48,368 nucleotides of DNA from Actinomycetota bacterium. Its GTDB lineage: Bacteria; Planctomycetota; Phycisphaerae; JAACET01. This document shows, in pieces, positions 18,200 to 27,794 of the stretch (position 1 is the first letter of the stretch; each line of letters opens with the position of its first letter). Made by a program: the position numbers and the translations under genes. Location: the NCBI GenBank assembly GCA_011682385.1, contig JAACET010000009.1:1-48368 (forward strand), written 5' to 3'. The notes below the pieces were generated by a model. It did not search any database. It was not told where the DNA came from and worked only from the letters and a program-made list of their open reading frames with translations.

Positions 18200-19429
18200 C
18201 TAGCGGGAATGACCGTTGTGCCGACTTATCAGGGGGCTGAGCATGTCCAGGTAATCAGACAACAACCTGGTTATCAGGTATTTCTGTCTGACGGACTCGC
18301 GGGCCTTTTGGCCGATTTCTGCAGCGTGATCGGGGTTCTTCAAGAGATGAACAATCCTGTCGGCGAAGCCTTGATTGTCGTAAGGATCGAGTAAGAATCC
18401 ATTTTGGCCGTCTTCAATTTGAACTGGTATGCCGCCCACATTGGAGGCCACCACGGGCTTGGATTTCCAAAGTGCTTCGGTGACAGTTAAACAAAAACCC
18501 TCCTTGATAGATTTCTGTATTACTACGCTGGAAAACCTCTGCACGGAATTGACCAGGATATCCCTGTTGCCTATCACAAAAAGGATATCGCCACGCTGGA
18601 CAAGTTTTTCGGCCTTGCGATAGACCTTGTTGTACATCCGCAGGCCTTCAGGGTCGTCCGTGGCAAAGTTATAACAAAAGACCAAACGACAATCGACCTG
18701 CTCCTTGACCAGATTGTATATGTCCACTACGCCCTCGGGGTCTTTCCAGGGGTCCAATCTGGAGACCTGAGTGATGATGGGTTTGTCGGTGGGGATTCCC
18801 AGCTTTTTGATATATTTCAAAACAGTTTTTTCGGAAAGCTCCTGATTTTTCAGCGTAAAGGGATTGATGGCTGGATACATGATCCGCTGATCCAAGGGCA
18901 AATCGGCCTTGACGTACTTTTCGCTGGAAACCACCACCTGGTCGTATTTGAGCAGGAAGTTCTTGAAGTAGTCGTACAACTCCGCATGCGGGTCGGACAA
19001 GTCTATATGGCAGCGCCAAACCCAAGGCTGACGTTTTTTATAAGACCTGATGATGGGCAAAGGCTGAGGATCATGCACAATTACACAATCATGATCGAGG
19101 TGAGTAAACCTGGCGAAATTCTCGTTGGCTTCAAGATACAAGTCCTTCTTGATGTCGGACAAATTCATCTTGCCGCCCTGCAAGGCGTTATGAAATTTCT
19201 TGGTGATCTCAAAGAAATCCGGATTGCCGTGCAGGATCCGCCAGCCGGTGTCAATCCCCACGTCATTCATCAACAGCACCAGAGAAGACAGAATTTCTGC
19301 AACTCCGCCGCCCTGATAGGTGGAATTGATGTGCACTATGTGCTTGCCGTAAAGACCTCTGGCCCGGGCGTAAATGTCAGCCAATATTTCGTCGGATACA
19401 AGGTGCCGAAAATTTTCAACGCTTAACAT
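18200..19429 (-). CDS. treT: Trehalose glycosyltransferring synthase (TreT-type GT4)
   Basis: A 409-residue GT-B glycosyltransferase of family GT4. The glycine loop HINSTYQGGGVAEIL (about 34-48), HDPQPLPII (about 119-127), WRCHIDLS, the donor-site SRLDPWKDPEGV (about 230-241), and the E-x7-E-type motif SIKEGFCLTVTEAL with NVGGIP match the TreT/trehalose phosphorylase subgroup. TreT reversibly joins a nucleotide-glucose and glucose to trehalose. Adjacency to a TMBP-like malEFG set repeats the Thermococcus context and strengthens the call over trehalose phosphorylase. The ATG is preceded by AGGAG and overlaps the end of otsAB by 14 nt. Confidence 0.88.
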   Translation of the reverse strand: MLSVENFRHLVSDEILADIYARARGLYGKHIVHINSTYQGGGVAEILSSLVLLMNDVGIDTGWRILHGNPDFFEITKKFHNALQGGKMNLSDIKKDLYLEANENFARFTHLDHDCVIVHDPQPLPIIRSYKKRQPWVWRCHIDLSDPHAELYDYFKNFLLKYDQVVVSSEKYVKADLPLDQRIMYPAINPFTLKNQELSEKTVLKYIKKLGIPTDKPIITQVSRLDPWKDPEGVVDIYNLVKEQVDCRLVFCYNFATDDPEGLRMYNKVYRKAEKLVQRGDILFVIGNRDILVNSVQRFSSVVIQKSIKEGFCLTVTEALWKSKPVVASNVGGIPVQIEDGQNGFLLDPYDNQGFADRIVHLLKNPDHAAEIGQKARESVRQKYLITRLLSDYLDMLSPLISRHNGHSR

Positions 19430-21614
19430 CTGAACTCCTCGCTAAATCCTTGAGCAGCAGCCTAACATCAGCCACCGAATCCACGTTGAAGCGGGCGCTG
19501 GAGATACTCGGCCCAACCTTTATGGAATAGGCCTGGCCGGTCAAAACGGCGAACATATCTTCATCGGTATAATCGTCGCCAACGGCCAGGATAAAATCCC
19601 ATTTTTGCTTGCTTAGCCAAGTTTCAGTAGCTCGCCCCTTGTTAATGCCGACGGCCTTGACCTCCAATATGTCGCTGCCCTCAAAAACGCCGACGTCCAG
19701 ATTTTCGATAAGGTTCAAAACAGCGTCCCTCAACTCTTGAGTTCTAACACTGGCCAATTCCGGCGCGGTTCGGCGACAGTGCCAGACCAGAGAAAAATCT
19801 TTTTCCTCTACAAATGAGCCCGGAGTCCTGTCAACATACAACTCCAAAATGGGTCTGATGACATCCTTCCAGTCCGTTCTGAGGGGCTCTGTAGCGAGCC
19901 AGTCTTGGCCTTTTTCCCTGATCCAGGCGCCGTGCTCGGCTACCAAGGAAATTTTTAGATTACCGAGCCACTCAGACAGTATGTTCTTACCTCGGCCACT
20001 GATGACGACCAGCTCATTTGCAGAGCCCTCGGCCAATGTTCGCAAGGTCGCCAAAAGCTCTTCGTCCGGTTTGGCCCGTTCGGGCCGGCCCACAAAACCC
20101 ACCAGCGTTCCATCATAGTCCAGCAAAAGCAGTCTCTTGTGGCTGGCTCTGTAGCTGTCGAGCAGTTTCGCTCTGGACGATTCCGCCAATTTACGAACGG
20201 AGAGCCCCTGTTGGATATGCTCCAGGTCAGTAAGGCTGTTCAGAAAATCACCGGCCCACCTGGAGAAATCGTAACGCGAGAGTCTTTTCTGCATTAATTT
20301 GTTACGATGGGCTCGTTCATCTGAAGACATTTCCAGGGCCTCTTTGATTGCTTTTACAATTCCGCCCTTATGATGAGCGTTAACTATCATGGCCTCGCCC
20401 AATTCGCTGGCAGCGCCGGCCATTTCACTAAGAATCAAGACACCCCGGCCGTCCGCTTTGGCGGCAACGAACTCCTTGGATATTAGATTCATTCCGTCCC
20501 GCAACGGAGTAAGCAAGGCCACATCAGCCAAATTGTACAAAGCCACCAAACGCTCAAAAGATACCTCCCGATAAAGATACCAAACAGGAACCCAACCCAA
20601 TGAGCCGTGCTCACCATTAACCCGGCCGACTAAAGACTCCAACCGCCTGCGCAGGGTCCGGTAGTCCTCGACATTGGTACGCGAAGGAACAGCTAAGAGT
20701 ATTAAAGTGACTTTGCCCTTGTACTGGGGATTCTGCGACAGGAACAGATCAAAGGCCTCCAAACGCTGAATGATGCCTTTGCTATAGTCCAATCTGTCTA
20801 TCGATAGGATTATCTTTCGATCGCCGACCTGATCGCGAAGGGTAGATAACTCCTTCTGGACCTCCGGCTTCTGAACAGCCTGGGAATATTTCTGATAATC
20901 AATACCCATAGGGAAGGCATCAACCTTCACCAAACGATTGCCCACCGTCAAACGCCCCAAGGTGTGCTCAATGCCGGCTATACGGCAAATGCTACTCAAG
21001 AAGTGGCGAACGTAGTCGTAAGTGTGAAATCCAATTAAATCCGCACCCAAAATACCGTCGATCAGCTCATTGCGCCAAGGCAACAAACGAAATAATTCAA
21101 AAGAGGGGAACGGTATATGAAGAAAAAAACCGATCTGAGCAGTAGGGAGCTTTCGGCGGATGAGCTGCGGAAGCAGCATCAACTGATAATCGTGAATCCA
21201 GATACGGTCCCCCGGTTGGGTGGCTTGTAGGACCACTTCGCAAAAGGCCTCGTTGGCTTGCTCGTAGGCTCGCCAGTACCTGTCCTCGTACCTGGTACGC
21301 AAAGGAAAATAATGGAAAAGCGGCCAAATAGTCTTGTTGCAAAAACCGTCATAGTAAGCGTCTATCTCTTTGTCCGAAAAAAATACGGGATAGCAATTTT
21401 GCTCAGCCAGCCGCCGACAAGCCTGGTCTCTGGCAGCAGGGGAGAGTTTCTCAGAAGAAATGCCCGGCCAACCGATCCACAACCGCTCATAAAACTTTGC
21501 CAGCGAGGCCAAACCGGTAGCCAATCCGCCGGTACTGGGCCTAAAAATGACGCCTCCCCCCCTCTTGGCTACGCTGACCGAGAGTCTATTCGATACTATG
21601 AGCAATCTACTCAT
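19416..21614 (-). CDS. otsAB: Bifunctional trehalose-6-phosphate synthase/phosphatase (OtsA-OtsB fusion)
   Basis: Residues about 1-470 are a GT20 synthase: [52 protein letters not shown] and [15 protein letters not shown]. Residues about 490-730 are a HAD phosphatase: [13 protein letters not shown] (nucleophile Asp and acid Asp), [16 protein letters not shown] and [11 protein letters not shown]. The single chain converts nucleotide-glucose and glucose-6-phosphate to trehalose. An upstream ATG at 21683 exists, but the predicted promoter starts transcription near 21663, so ATG 21614 (MSRLLIVSN, 732 residues) is preferred. It leads the treT-mscS-malEFG set. Confidence 0.94.
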   Translation of the reverse strand: MSRLLIVSNRLSVSVAKRGGGVIFRPSTGGLATGLASLAKFYERLWIGWPGISSEKLSPAARDQACRRLAEQNCYPVFFSDKEIDAYYDGFCNKTIWPLFHYFPLRTRYEDRYWRAYEQANEAFCEVVLQATQPGDRIWIHDYQLMLLPQLIRRKLPTAQIGFFLHIPFPSFELFRLLPWRNELIDGILGADLIGFHTYDYVRHFLSSICRIAGIEHTLGRLTVGNRLVKVDAFPMGIDYQKYSQAVQKPEVQKELSTLRDQVGDRKIILSIDRLDYSKGIIQRLEAFDLFLSQNPQYKGKVTLILLAVPSRTNVEDYRTLRRRLESLVGRVNGEHGSLGWVPVWYLYREVSFERLVALYNLADVALLTPLRDGMNLISKEFVAAKADGRGVLILSEMAGAASELGEAMIVNAHHKGGIVKAIKEALEMSSDERAHRNKLMQKRLSRYDFSRWAGDFLNSLTDLEHIQQGLSVRKLAESSRAKLLDSYRASHKRLLLLDYDGTLVGFVGRPERAKPDEELLATLRTLAEGSANELVVISGRGKNILSEWLGNLKISLVAEHGAWIREKGQDWLATEPLRTDWKDVIRPILELYVDRTPGSFVEEKDFSLVWHCRRTAPELASVRTQELRDAVLNLIENLDVGVFEGSDILEVKAVGINKGRATETWLSKQKWDFILAVGDDYTDEDMFAVLTGQAYSIKVGPSISSARFNVDSVADVRLLLKDLARSSDVKR

Positions 21615-21669
21615 TGAGCCCCCGTTTTCAGGTGTGTCTTGATTATTCTTCATCGATTGTTGTTTCTTC

Positions 21670-21698
21670 AATATATACACCATGGCCGCGATTTACAA
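21670..21698 (-). promoter_or_regulatory. Promoter of the otsAB-treT-mscS-malEFG locus
   Basis: Minus-strand TTGTAA (21693-21698), a 17-bp spacer and TATATT (21670-21675). The start near 21663 leaves a leader of about 49 nt to the ATG at 21614. Confidence 0.55.
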
Positions 21699-21750
21699 GC
21701 GCAAGCTAAAGACGCCGACGGCCCAGCCTCGATGGAGTAATACCCGGGAA

Positions 21751-23616
21751 TTAGAATTTTCTGCTTTTTTCGAGGACGTCTTTCAGGCGAGTGTTCACCT
21801 GCTGGACCTGACGATCCTTTAGGTTCAGGATTTCCTGCAGGGCCTCGCCTATAGTGGGAATATACTTGGAAATGTAGGAACGCTTGACCATCTCCTGTTG
21901 TTGGCGACGGCGGCGCTTCAGGTATCGACCCAATTGCCGTCCGCATTCCTGTAAAGCCAAGCGTATCTGGCTGATGATCTGGGGATAATGGGCAACGGCT
22001 TCCTTAGACTCCGAAGTGAAAGGTACCCAAACACTGGCCATGTGAATCAAGACCACAGCAGGACCCTGGGGCAAAGCACCGCGACTCTGGCTGAGGCCGT
22101 AGCTGCGCCAGTTCATAGCGACCATGGTTCGATAAGTGGCACACGCTGACTGCTGGTACAACAACGGCACACGGTTGGCAAAACGCATCAGCCGAACCAG
22201 TTGCTCGGAATTGTTCTGCTTGTTATTACCCTTGGCCGAGCTGTCCGATTCAAATAGCTCACCGTCGTCTTCGCCGCCGGCCCGGGAGAAACCGTAGGCA
22301 ATTCCGGCCTCGATCTGGAAAGGATTGCCGCGATACACCGACGGCGGACGGGTGCAGGTGGCATAAAAATCAGCTTTGATGATCTGCTTCAATCCGCGCT
22401 CAAGGTCCTCGCTGCCGATAGGGCAAATGCAATTCGTGGCCGGCGACATAATCTTGGTTTTATTGATAGCCTTATAAATGTTGTCCGCATCCGCCTGAGC
22501 CAAACGCGTGGGATTGGCTCGATGCGATACACCGGCCAAATCGGCAATCCTGCCCGCAACACGGGAAGAAACGCGTGAAAACTCCTTGCTCAAGAAACCC
22601 ACCAAGGTCCGTTGGCTGGTGTCCTTCATCATCTTGATCAGCACGCCCAATTCAACGCCATAGGGGTGTGGACGAATAGCCTTGGGGATCCGAGCTATAG
22701 TCTTGACCGAACGGGGATAATCGATCAACTTACCGTTGGGACCCTGAAAACGCAGATGTGCATGGGGATTGACGATGGCAGTCTGCTGCATGTACTGGTC
22801 AACTGATTGTCGGCCCCGCTGGAAACGAGCTTCCAATTCGATCTCGACCCGTGTGCCGTGCGGATGCTCGCGTGCCCAATCAATCTGCTCATCGCGTATG
22901 ATCTGGGGACGATTCGTCTTGGTGTTAATCTGCAACTCGTAATAATGAGCTGGGTGCTTGGCAGAAATCTGCGAGGTAATACGTACGCTCTTGCCCGTGG
23001 TCAGCAGGCCATACATGCCGGCAGCTGAGATTCCAATTCCCTGTTGTCCGCGACTCATGCGCAAGGTATGAAACTTGGAACCATATAACAGCTTACCGAA
23101 TATGTTCGGTATCTGACTCTTGACGATGCCCGGCCCGTTATCCTCGACGGCTACACGGAAACGGTCCTCGCCGATCTGCGCAACCTCCACCAACACCTCA
23201 GGCAATATGCCGGCCTCCTCACAGGCATCCAGAGCGTTGTCCACAGCCTCCTTGATGGTCGTCAGCAAGGCCTTGCGCGGATTGTCGAAACCCAACAGGT
23301 GGCGATTCTTGGCAAAAAACTCAGAGATGGAAATCTCTCGCTGCGTACGAGCTAATCTCTCGGCATGCGTTCCGGAGGAAGACGGAGCTGACTTCGAATT
23401 TGCTCTAGGCTTCGGGGACGATTTTGTGCGGCTAGCGGCCTTTCGTCCGGACTTGGCCGACAAACGGGAGGCTTTTTTAGAACTTTTCCGTTTGGCGGAG
23501 GCAGTCTTCTTCTTGCTCTTTTTAGCGGCAGGTTTAGCAGTCTTACTACCGGCCTTGGACGACGCGGAAAAGGTAAATGCCATCTGCTGACTTGATGATC
23601 GTTTTTTCTTGGCCAT
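21751..23616 (-). CDS. top6B: DNA topoisomerase VI subunit B with histone-H1-like tail
   Basis: A 621-residue GHKL ATPase subunit of type IIB topoisomerase. Residues about 15-82 are an extreme Lys/Ala/Ser tail ([20 protein letters not shown] and similar). The ATPase motifs follow: N-box [12 protein letters not shown] (123-134), EDNGPGI (158-164) and [13 protein letters not shown] (188-200). A H2TH region (about 340-400, [20 protein letters not shown]) and a transducer domain follow; the C-terminus is rich in Arg/Gln. Subunit B needs the DNA-cleaving subunit A to relax DNA, and top6A is usually next door, but no A subunit is in this window. It lies 59 bp after ybeY. Confidence 0.95.
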   Translation of the reverse strand: MAKKKRSSSQQMAFTFSASSKAGSKTAKPAAKKSKKKTASAKRKSSKKASRLSAKSGRKAASRTKSSPKPRANSKSAPSSSGTHAERLARTQREISISEFFAKNRHLLGFDNPRKALLTTIKEAVDNALDACEEAGILPEVLVEVAQIGEDRFRVAVEDNGPGIVKSQIPNIFGKLLYGSKFHTLRMSRGQQGIGISAAGMYGLLTTGKSVRITSQISAKHPAHYYELQINTKTNRPQIIRDEQIDWAREHPHGTRVEIELEARFQRGRQSVDQYMQQTAIVNPHAHLRFQGPNGKLIDYPRSVKTIARIPKAIRPHPYGVELGVLIKMMKDTSQRTLVGFLSKEFSRVSSRVAGRIADLAGVSHRANPTRLAQADADNIYKAINKTKIMSPATNCICPIGSEDLERGLKQIIKADFYATCTRPPSVYRGNPFQIEAGIAYGFSRAGGEDDGELFESDSSAKGNNKQNNSEQLVRLMRFANRVPLLYQQSACATYRTMVAMNWRSYGLSQSRGALPQGPAVVLIHMASVWVPFTSESKEAVAHYPQIISQIRLALQECGRQLGRYLKRRRRQQQEMVKRSYISKYIPTIGEALQEILNLKDRQVQQVNTRLKDVLEKSRKF

Positions 23617-23675
23617 TCCTAACTTCGTGAAGAATATTAATATTGTCCCTTACTAATCCACACAACAACAGCGAA

Positions 23676-24143
23676 TCAGGACGCATTGTTCCGGTAAACT
23701 GCTCCCAATCCCAGCTGGGCTAATAGCTCGTCTTCGCGTGCATGCATACGCTTAGCGTTTTTGGGGGTATCGTCATTATACCCCAGAGTGTGAAGCAGAC
23801 CGTGCACGGCATATAACGATAACTCCTTGTTTATACTTGTCTTGCGTACTCTAGCCTGTCTGCGAGCTACCTGGCCGCCCAAGGCCAGGCTCACTGAGAA
23901 CCCCCCGGAACGTTGGCCGGGGGTATTAGTAGCAGGGGTAAGATCAAAACAGATAACATCGGTGACGGCCCGACGATGCAGATACTGCTTGTGCAGTCGG
24001 GCCATGTCGTCATCAGAGAAGATGGCCAGCTCAATCTGTCCGGCAGTAACGTTATGTTGGCGGGCAACAAACCTGACGGCCTTGGCCAATAATTTGCGAT
24101 CCACACGCAGGCCAGAGCAATGATTTACTACAACGACTTTCAT
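23676..24143 (-). CDS. ybeY: Endoribonuclease YbeY (16S rRNA maturation)
   Basis: A 155-residue metal-dependent RNase acting in 16S rRNA 3' maturation and ribosome quality control. The strand TDVICFDL precedes the metal motif HGLLHTLGYNDD. The canonical third zinc ligand (GYDH) is Asp here, a substitution I also recall from other planctomycetes and Bacteroidetes. The C-terminal KRMHAREDELL helix is typical. Its ATG overlaps the stop of the HD-domain gene (TAATG), and the phoH-pgpH-ybeY order is widely conserved. Confidence 0.92.
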   Translation of the reverse strand: MKVVVVNHCSGLRVDRKLLAKAVRFVARQHNVTAGQIELAIFSDDDMARLHKQYLHRRAVTDVICFDLTPATNTPGQRSGGFSVSLALGGQVARRQARVRKTSINKELSLYAVHGLLHTLGYNDDTPKNAKRMHAREDELLAQLGLGAVYRNNAS

Positions 24144-25756
24144 TAAGATCTTTTTGGTAGAGACTGAATATTGTTATTCTTCGGCTCAGCGTTGTTGTTA
24201 TCGGCGCTGCCCGTTTCGGGCTCCGGGTAGGGCACCCGGGCGTGGTACATACTGCATAGACTCTTTATGAGGTTCTCTTCCACGATGTGCAGTTGTCGCA
24301 GGGTCAGGTCACATTCGTCGAACTGGCCATCCATCAGCCTCTTCATCAGCAAATTGTGCACGGTCAGTTCAATACGATTGGCCGTAGGTTCAGGCAGAGC
24401 CCGCACGGCAGATTCAACAGTGTCAGCCAACATAACAATGCCGGTCTCAGGAGTCTGAGGCTTGGGGCCGGCGTGACGGTACTCAGATTCGTGGACCTTG
24501 CCGTCGGGGTCGCGCTTGCGAGCTTCATGGTAGAAATACTCCACCAATGAAGTACCATGGTGCTGCCGGATAAACTGATGCAACACCCGAGGAAGGCCGT
24601 ACTCCTTGGCAATCTCTACGCCATCCTTTACGTGACCCAGGATTACCAGTGAACTCATGGCCGGTGTGAGTTTCTCGTGTTTACTGGATTGGCCAGCCTG
24701 GTTCTCCACAAAGTAACTGGCCTTGGCGATCTTGCCCACATCATGATAGTAAGAGCCCACGCGACAGAGCAGACCATTGGCGCCAATGGCCTCAGCAGCA
24801 AGCTCGGCAATGGTTCCGACCTGCAGACTATGGTTGTAAGTGCCCGGAGCTTCCAGAGCCAGGTGCTTAAGCAAGGGCCGGCTGGCATCACACCATTCCA
24901 GCAGAGTCATGCTGGTAGCCACCCGGAAAACCCGCTCGACCAGAGGCAGGACCCCCTGTATCAAAAGACCGACCGCTATAGCGGCGCCAACAGCCCAAAA
25001 ACTGTTATACAAAATTTCCTTGGCCGCCTGGGCAGAAGTCTCCTGCATGGATAATCTAGACCAGTAACTGACCAGGCCCATGACCCAAACAGCCAGCCCC
25101 GCTGATATGCCCGTAACAATCCCCACTTCGATAATCTTGGAACGCGACCTGATCTCTCTCAGCGAGAAGACTGCTACGGTCATGGCAGCTATTACCACAA
25201 GAAAGACAGAGAACAGGCCGGTAGACTCCAGTGCACCCCGCTGAGCACGAGTGGTCGTGAGCATCATGAGGATAGCAAAGAATCCGCCCACGCCCAAGGC
25301 CATCCGCTGATTGTAGGTAATGGTCAAGATAACCGGCACGAACAAAGCCGGTATCAGTAGCAGCATAACCGGCCAGTTGAGCAAGCTAAAAAGCCTTCCC
25401 ACCGCCAAGGCCAGCAGCAGCAGAACAGCTACGGAGACTGTCCGGGTGTGATTACGTAACACCCGCGATTGGTAAGAGGCCAAGTACTTGCCCATGGCCG
25501 CGGTAATGGCCAGCACCACCAGAACTACTGCAAAGCGATACAGCTCCCGCCACGGTTCTACCAGGGACCGCTGCTGAGTGTCGCCGAACTCACCGAAAAG
25601 CAAAATGATTGCCGCTACTACGGCAAACCCCAACCCTATTAAAATGGTGGCTACCCCGCCGGGCACAGCTAATCGCTGCCAAAAAGAAGGCCGAGCCTGG
25701 ACCCTGGTGCGGTGAGCCTCTGCTCGTCTAGGTTGCTTCTTAGCAAAAGGCCACAT
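24143..25756 (-). CDS. Membrane HD-domain phosphohydrolase, PgpH-like, lacking the extracellular domain
   Basis: The ATG at 25756 (MWPFAKKQPRR) is chosen because the longer frame invades phoH and GAGTGGG precedes it. The 537-residue product has a first membrane helix (about 33-55), then only about 20 residues before six more helices (about 75-285). A HD domain follows (about 310-500) with H of GTYNHSLQVG, the YYHDVGKI pair, HVKDGVEIA, IRQHHGT and LADTVESAVR. PgpH-type proteins hydrolyse cyclic di-AMP; their large external 7TMR-HDED sensor between helices 1 and 2 is missing here. It is flanked by phoH and ybeY as usual. Confidence 0.88.
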   Translation of the reverse strand: MWPFAKKQPRRAEAHRTRVQARPSFWQRLAVPGGVATILIGLGFAVVAAIILLFGEFGDTQQRSLVEPWRELYRFAVVLVVLAITAAMGKYLASYQSRVLRNHTRTVSVAVLLLLALAVGRLFSLLNWPVMLLLIPALFVPVILTITYNQRMALGVGGFFAILMMLTTTRAQRGALESTGLFSVFLVVIAAMTVAVFSLREIRSRSKIIEVGIVTGISAGLAVWVMGLVSYWSRLSMQETSAQAAKEILYNSFWAVGAAIAVGLLIQGVLPLVERVFRVATSMTLLEWCDASRPLLKHLALEAPGTYNHSLQVGTIAELAAEAIGANGLLCRVGSYYHDVGKIAKASYFVENQAGQSSKHEKLTPAMSSLVILGHVKDGVEIAKEYGLPRVLHQFIRQHHGTSLVEYFYHEARKRDPDGKVHESEYRHAGPKPQTPETGIVMLADTVESAVRALPEPTANRIELTVHNLLMKRLMDGQFDECDLTLRQLHIVEENLIKSLCSMYHARVPYPEPETGSADNNNAEPKNNNIQSLPKRS

Positions 25757-25799
25757 ATGATAACCCACTCCGGCAAACGCAGGCACTAGATAAAGCCTC

Positions 25800-26804
25800 T
25801 CACCCTTCGTGGGCAGTATCAGGTTTCCGACCAGAGGCGGATCGGCCGGAACCATTTGAACCATAGGCCTTGACGACGGCATTAACCAAACGGTGCCGTA
25901 CAATATCTTGAGCGGTTAACTCCACAAAAGCAACTCCCTTTATGGGCCGTAGCTTGCGCCAAGCGTCAATCATACCACTGGGTTGATTAGGCGGTAAGTC
26001 TATCTGAGAAATGTCACCAGTGACTATCATCTTGGAATTATGGCCTAAACGGGTCAAAAACATGAGCATCTGAGCGGCTGTGGTATTCTGCGACTCGTCC
26101 AGAATAACCACAGAGTCGTTCAGAGTCCGGCCACGCATAAAAGCCAAAGGAATAACCTCAATAACGTCGTTAACCATGAGCCGCTTAATCTGGTCGAACT
26201 CCATCATGTCGTGCAGGGCGTCAAACAAAGGACGCAAATAAGGGTTGACCTTGGCCTGCATGTCACCAGGTAAAAAGCCGAGCCTTTCACCAGCCTCGAC
26301 CGCGGGGCGAACCAATATGATCCGCTTGATTCGTCCCTGCTTCAAGGCGGCGACGGCCATGGCCACGGCCAAATAAGTCTTACCAGTCCCGGCTGGTCCA
26401 ATGCAAAAAACCAAATCGTTGGCGGCTATACCTTTGACATAGTCCTTCTGGCCGGGAGTCCTGGGACGTATGTATCTGCCACGCGGATATACCTCGATGG
26501 CCCCCTCAGCGTCCGAACCATCATCACCGCTGGGCTGGTCGGCAGTTAAAGTCCCAACATCCCGAACAGATGAAAAAACGGCCTCCTGATCCACATAAGT
26601 GCCGGAGCGAGCTATCTTCCGCAAGGCCTCAACGACCGCAGCAGCGCGGGATACAGCCGGGGCACGGCCAGAAATCCGCAGGCTATGACCGCGAGCTACC
26701 AGGGAAACACTTAGCTCGTCCCGCAGAAGCCGTAACGTACGATTGGCCGGCCCAAAAAGGGCCTCCCGCTCAGCAGCGCTACTAATGGTTATGGTCAGTT
26801 CCAC
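25800..26804 (-). CDS. PhoH-family ATPase (YbeZ-like)
   Basis: A 334-residue P-loop protein. The N-terminal KH-like/RNA-binding region (1-90) precedes IRPRTPGQKDYVKGI, Walker A GPAGTGKT (about 137-144), RPAVEAGERLGFLPGDMQAKVNPYLRPL, and Walker B-type VVILDESQNTTAAQM, with the terminal TAQDIVRHRLVNAVVKAY. The family is a predicted RNA helicase/ATPase working with YbeY in rRNA processing; the same-strand neighbour ybeY two genes on fits this. An intercistronic hairpin separates it from cdsA. Confidence 0.94.
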   Translation of the reverse strand: MELTITISSAAEREALFGPANRTLRLLRDELSVSLVARGHSLRISGRAPAVSRAAAVVEALRKIARSGTYVDQEAVFSSVRDVGTLTADQPSGDDGSDAEGAIEVYPRGRYIRPRTPGQKDYVKGIAANDLVFCIGPAGTGKTYLAVAMAVAALKQGRIKRIILVRPAVEAGERLGFLPGDMQAKVNPYLRPLFDALHDMMEFDQIKRLMVNDVIEVIPLAFMRGRTLNDSVVILDESQNTTAAQMLMFLTRLGHNSKMIVTGDISQIDLPPNQPSGMIDAWRKLRPIKGVAFVELTAQDIVRHRLVNAVVKAYGSNGSGRSASGRKPDTAHEG

Positions 26805-26843
26805 AGATCCGCACCTATTTTCAGGTCGCTCCGATTTCCCCAG

Positions 26844-26867
26844 GCACCTGATCCGATAAACAGGTGC
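26844..26867 (-). other. Intercistronic hairpin between cdsA and phoH
   Basis: GCACCTG (26844-26850) and CAGGTGC (26861-26867) form a perfect 7-bp stem with a 10-nt loop. No T-run follows on the transcribed strand, so it may be an mRNA processing or stability element. Confidence 0.4.
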
Positions 26868-26876
26868 GGGGTTTGA

Positions 26877-27794
26877 CTAGCGGGAAGGCAAAACGGCAAA
26901 AATGAGAAAGGCTAATGGTGCAGCCACCAGAAGTGAATCGACTACATCCAGTAACCCACCAAAGCCAGGCACCGAGTCAGATGAGTCTTTTTCCTTGGCA
27001 TCACGCTTGAAAATCGACTCGGCCAAATCGCCAAGTTGCCCCAGACCAGCTAAGACTATCCCCAACAAAACCGCCAAGTACGGCCTATTAAGTGTATCAG
27101 TTATACGGAACAAAATCACGCAGGTAATAACGCCTCCGACCAAGCCGCCAATCAGCCCTTCAACAGTCTTACCCGGACTAATCGAACTGATCAAACGACG
27201 CCGGCCGAGATATTTGCCGGTAAAAAAGGCACATATATCGGTCATCTTTATAGTAAAGACAAAAATGACCAGATAATAGACGCCCTGCAACGGTGTATAG
27301 ACATCCTCCGGCGCCCAACCCATTTGCCGAATGCGAACCAGAAACGAACCCAGCAGTCCGATGTAAATGACGCCTAAAAAGGTTACGCCAATATTGGCAA
27401 AGGCTCCCTTGGTGCCCCAGCGGGCAACCTGCAACAAAAAGGCTGCCGCCAATCCACCGGCAAGCACAAAAGCTGTAAAATCCACATGGACCAACTGCGG
27501 CGGAAAAACTCTGCCGGCCCAACCGCGTCCACAGGTCTCCAAAACCAGATAAGCGGCCAGAATCGCACCAACCAGGCCAAACGGATGAACACCGGCTGCG
27601 CGAGCCAGGCTGTAAAACTCTCTAAGGGCAATAACCACCAACATCGCTATCAACAAACAAAGCAACAACCCCCGCGGTTGCCAGCCCAGCCAACGGTAAT
27701 AGTATTGGCCGTTCTCCAGAAACATATCCAGCAGAACCACAGCTATGCCCATAAAGGCTAAGGCAAATCCTGATTGGAGTCGCTGCCTAAGCAT
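26877..27794 (-). CDS. cdsA: Phosphatidate cytidylyltransferase
   Basis: A 305-residue integral membrane enzyme making CDP-diacylglycerol from phosphatidate and CTP, the branch point of phospholipid synthesis. About eight hydrophobic helices are visible. The C-terminal CDS signature is present as GDLAESIFKRDAKEKDSSD with PGFGGLLDVVDS; the usual PGHGG...DR-DS has His to Phe and Arg to Val changes but keeps the Asp residues. The start overlaps the end of uppS by 8 nt, so the two are translationally coupled, as in many bacteria. Confidence 0.93.
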   Translation of the reverse strand: MLRQRLQSGFALAFMGIAVVLLDMFLENGQYYYRWLGWQPRGLLLCLLIAMLVVIALREFYSLARAAGVHPFGLVGAILAAYLVLETCGRGWAGRVFPPQLVHVDFTAFVLAGGLAAAFLLQVARWGTKGAFANIGVTFLGVIYIGLLGSFLVRIRQMGWAPEDVYTPLQGVYYLVIFVFTIKMTDICAFFTGKYLGRRRLISSISPGKTVEGLIGGLVGGVITCVILFRITDTLNRPYLAVLLGIVLAGLGQLGDLAESIFKRDAKEKDSSDSVPGFGGLLDVVDSLLVAAPLAFLIFAVLPSR

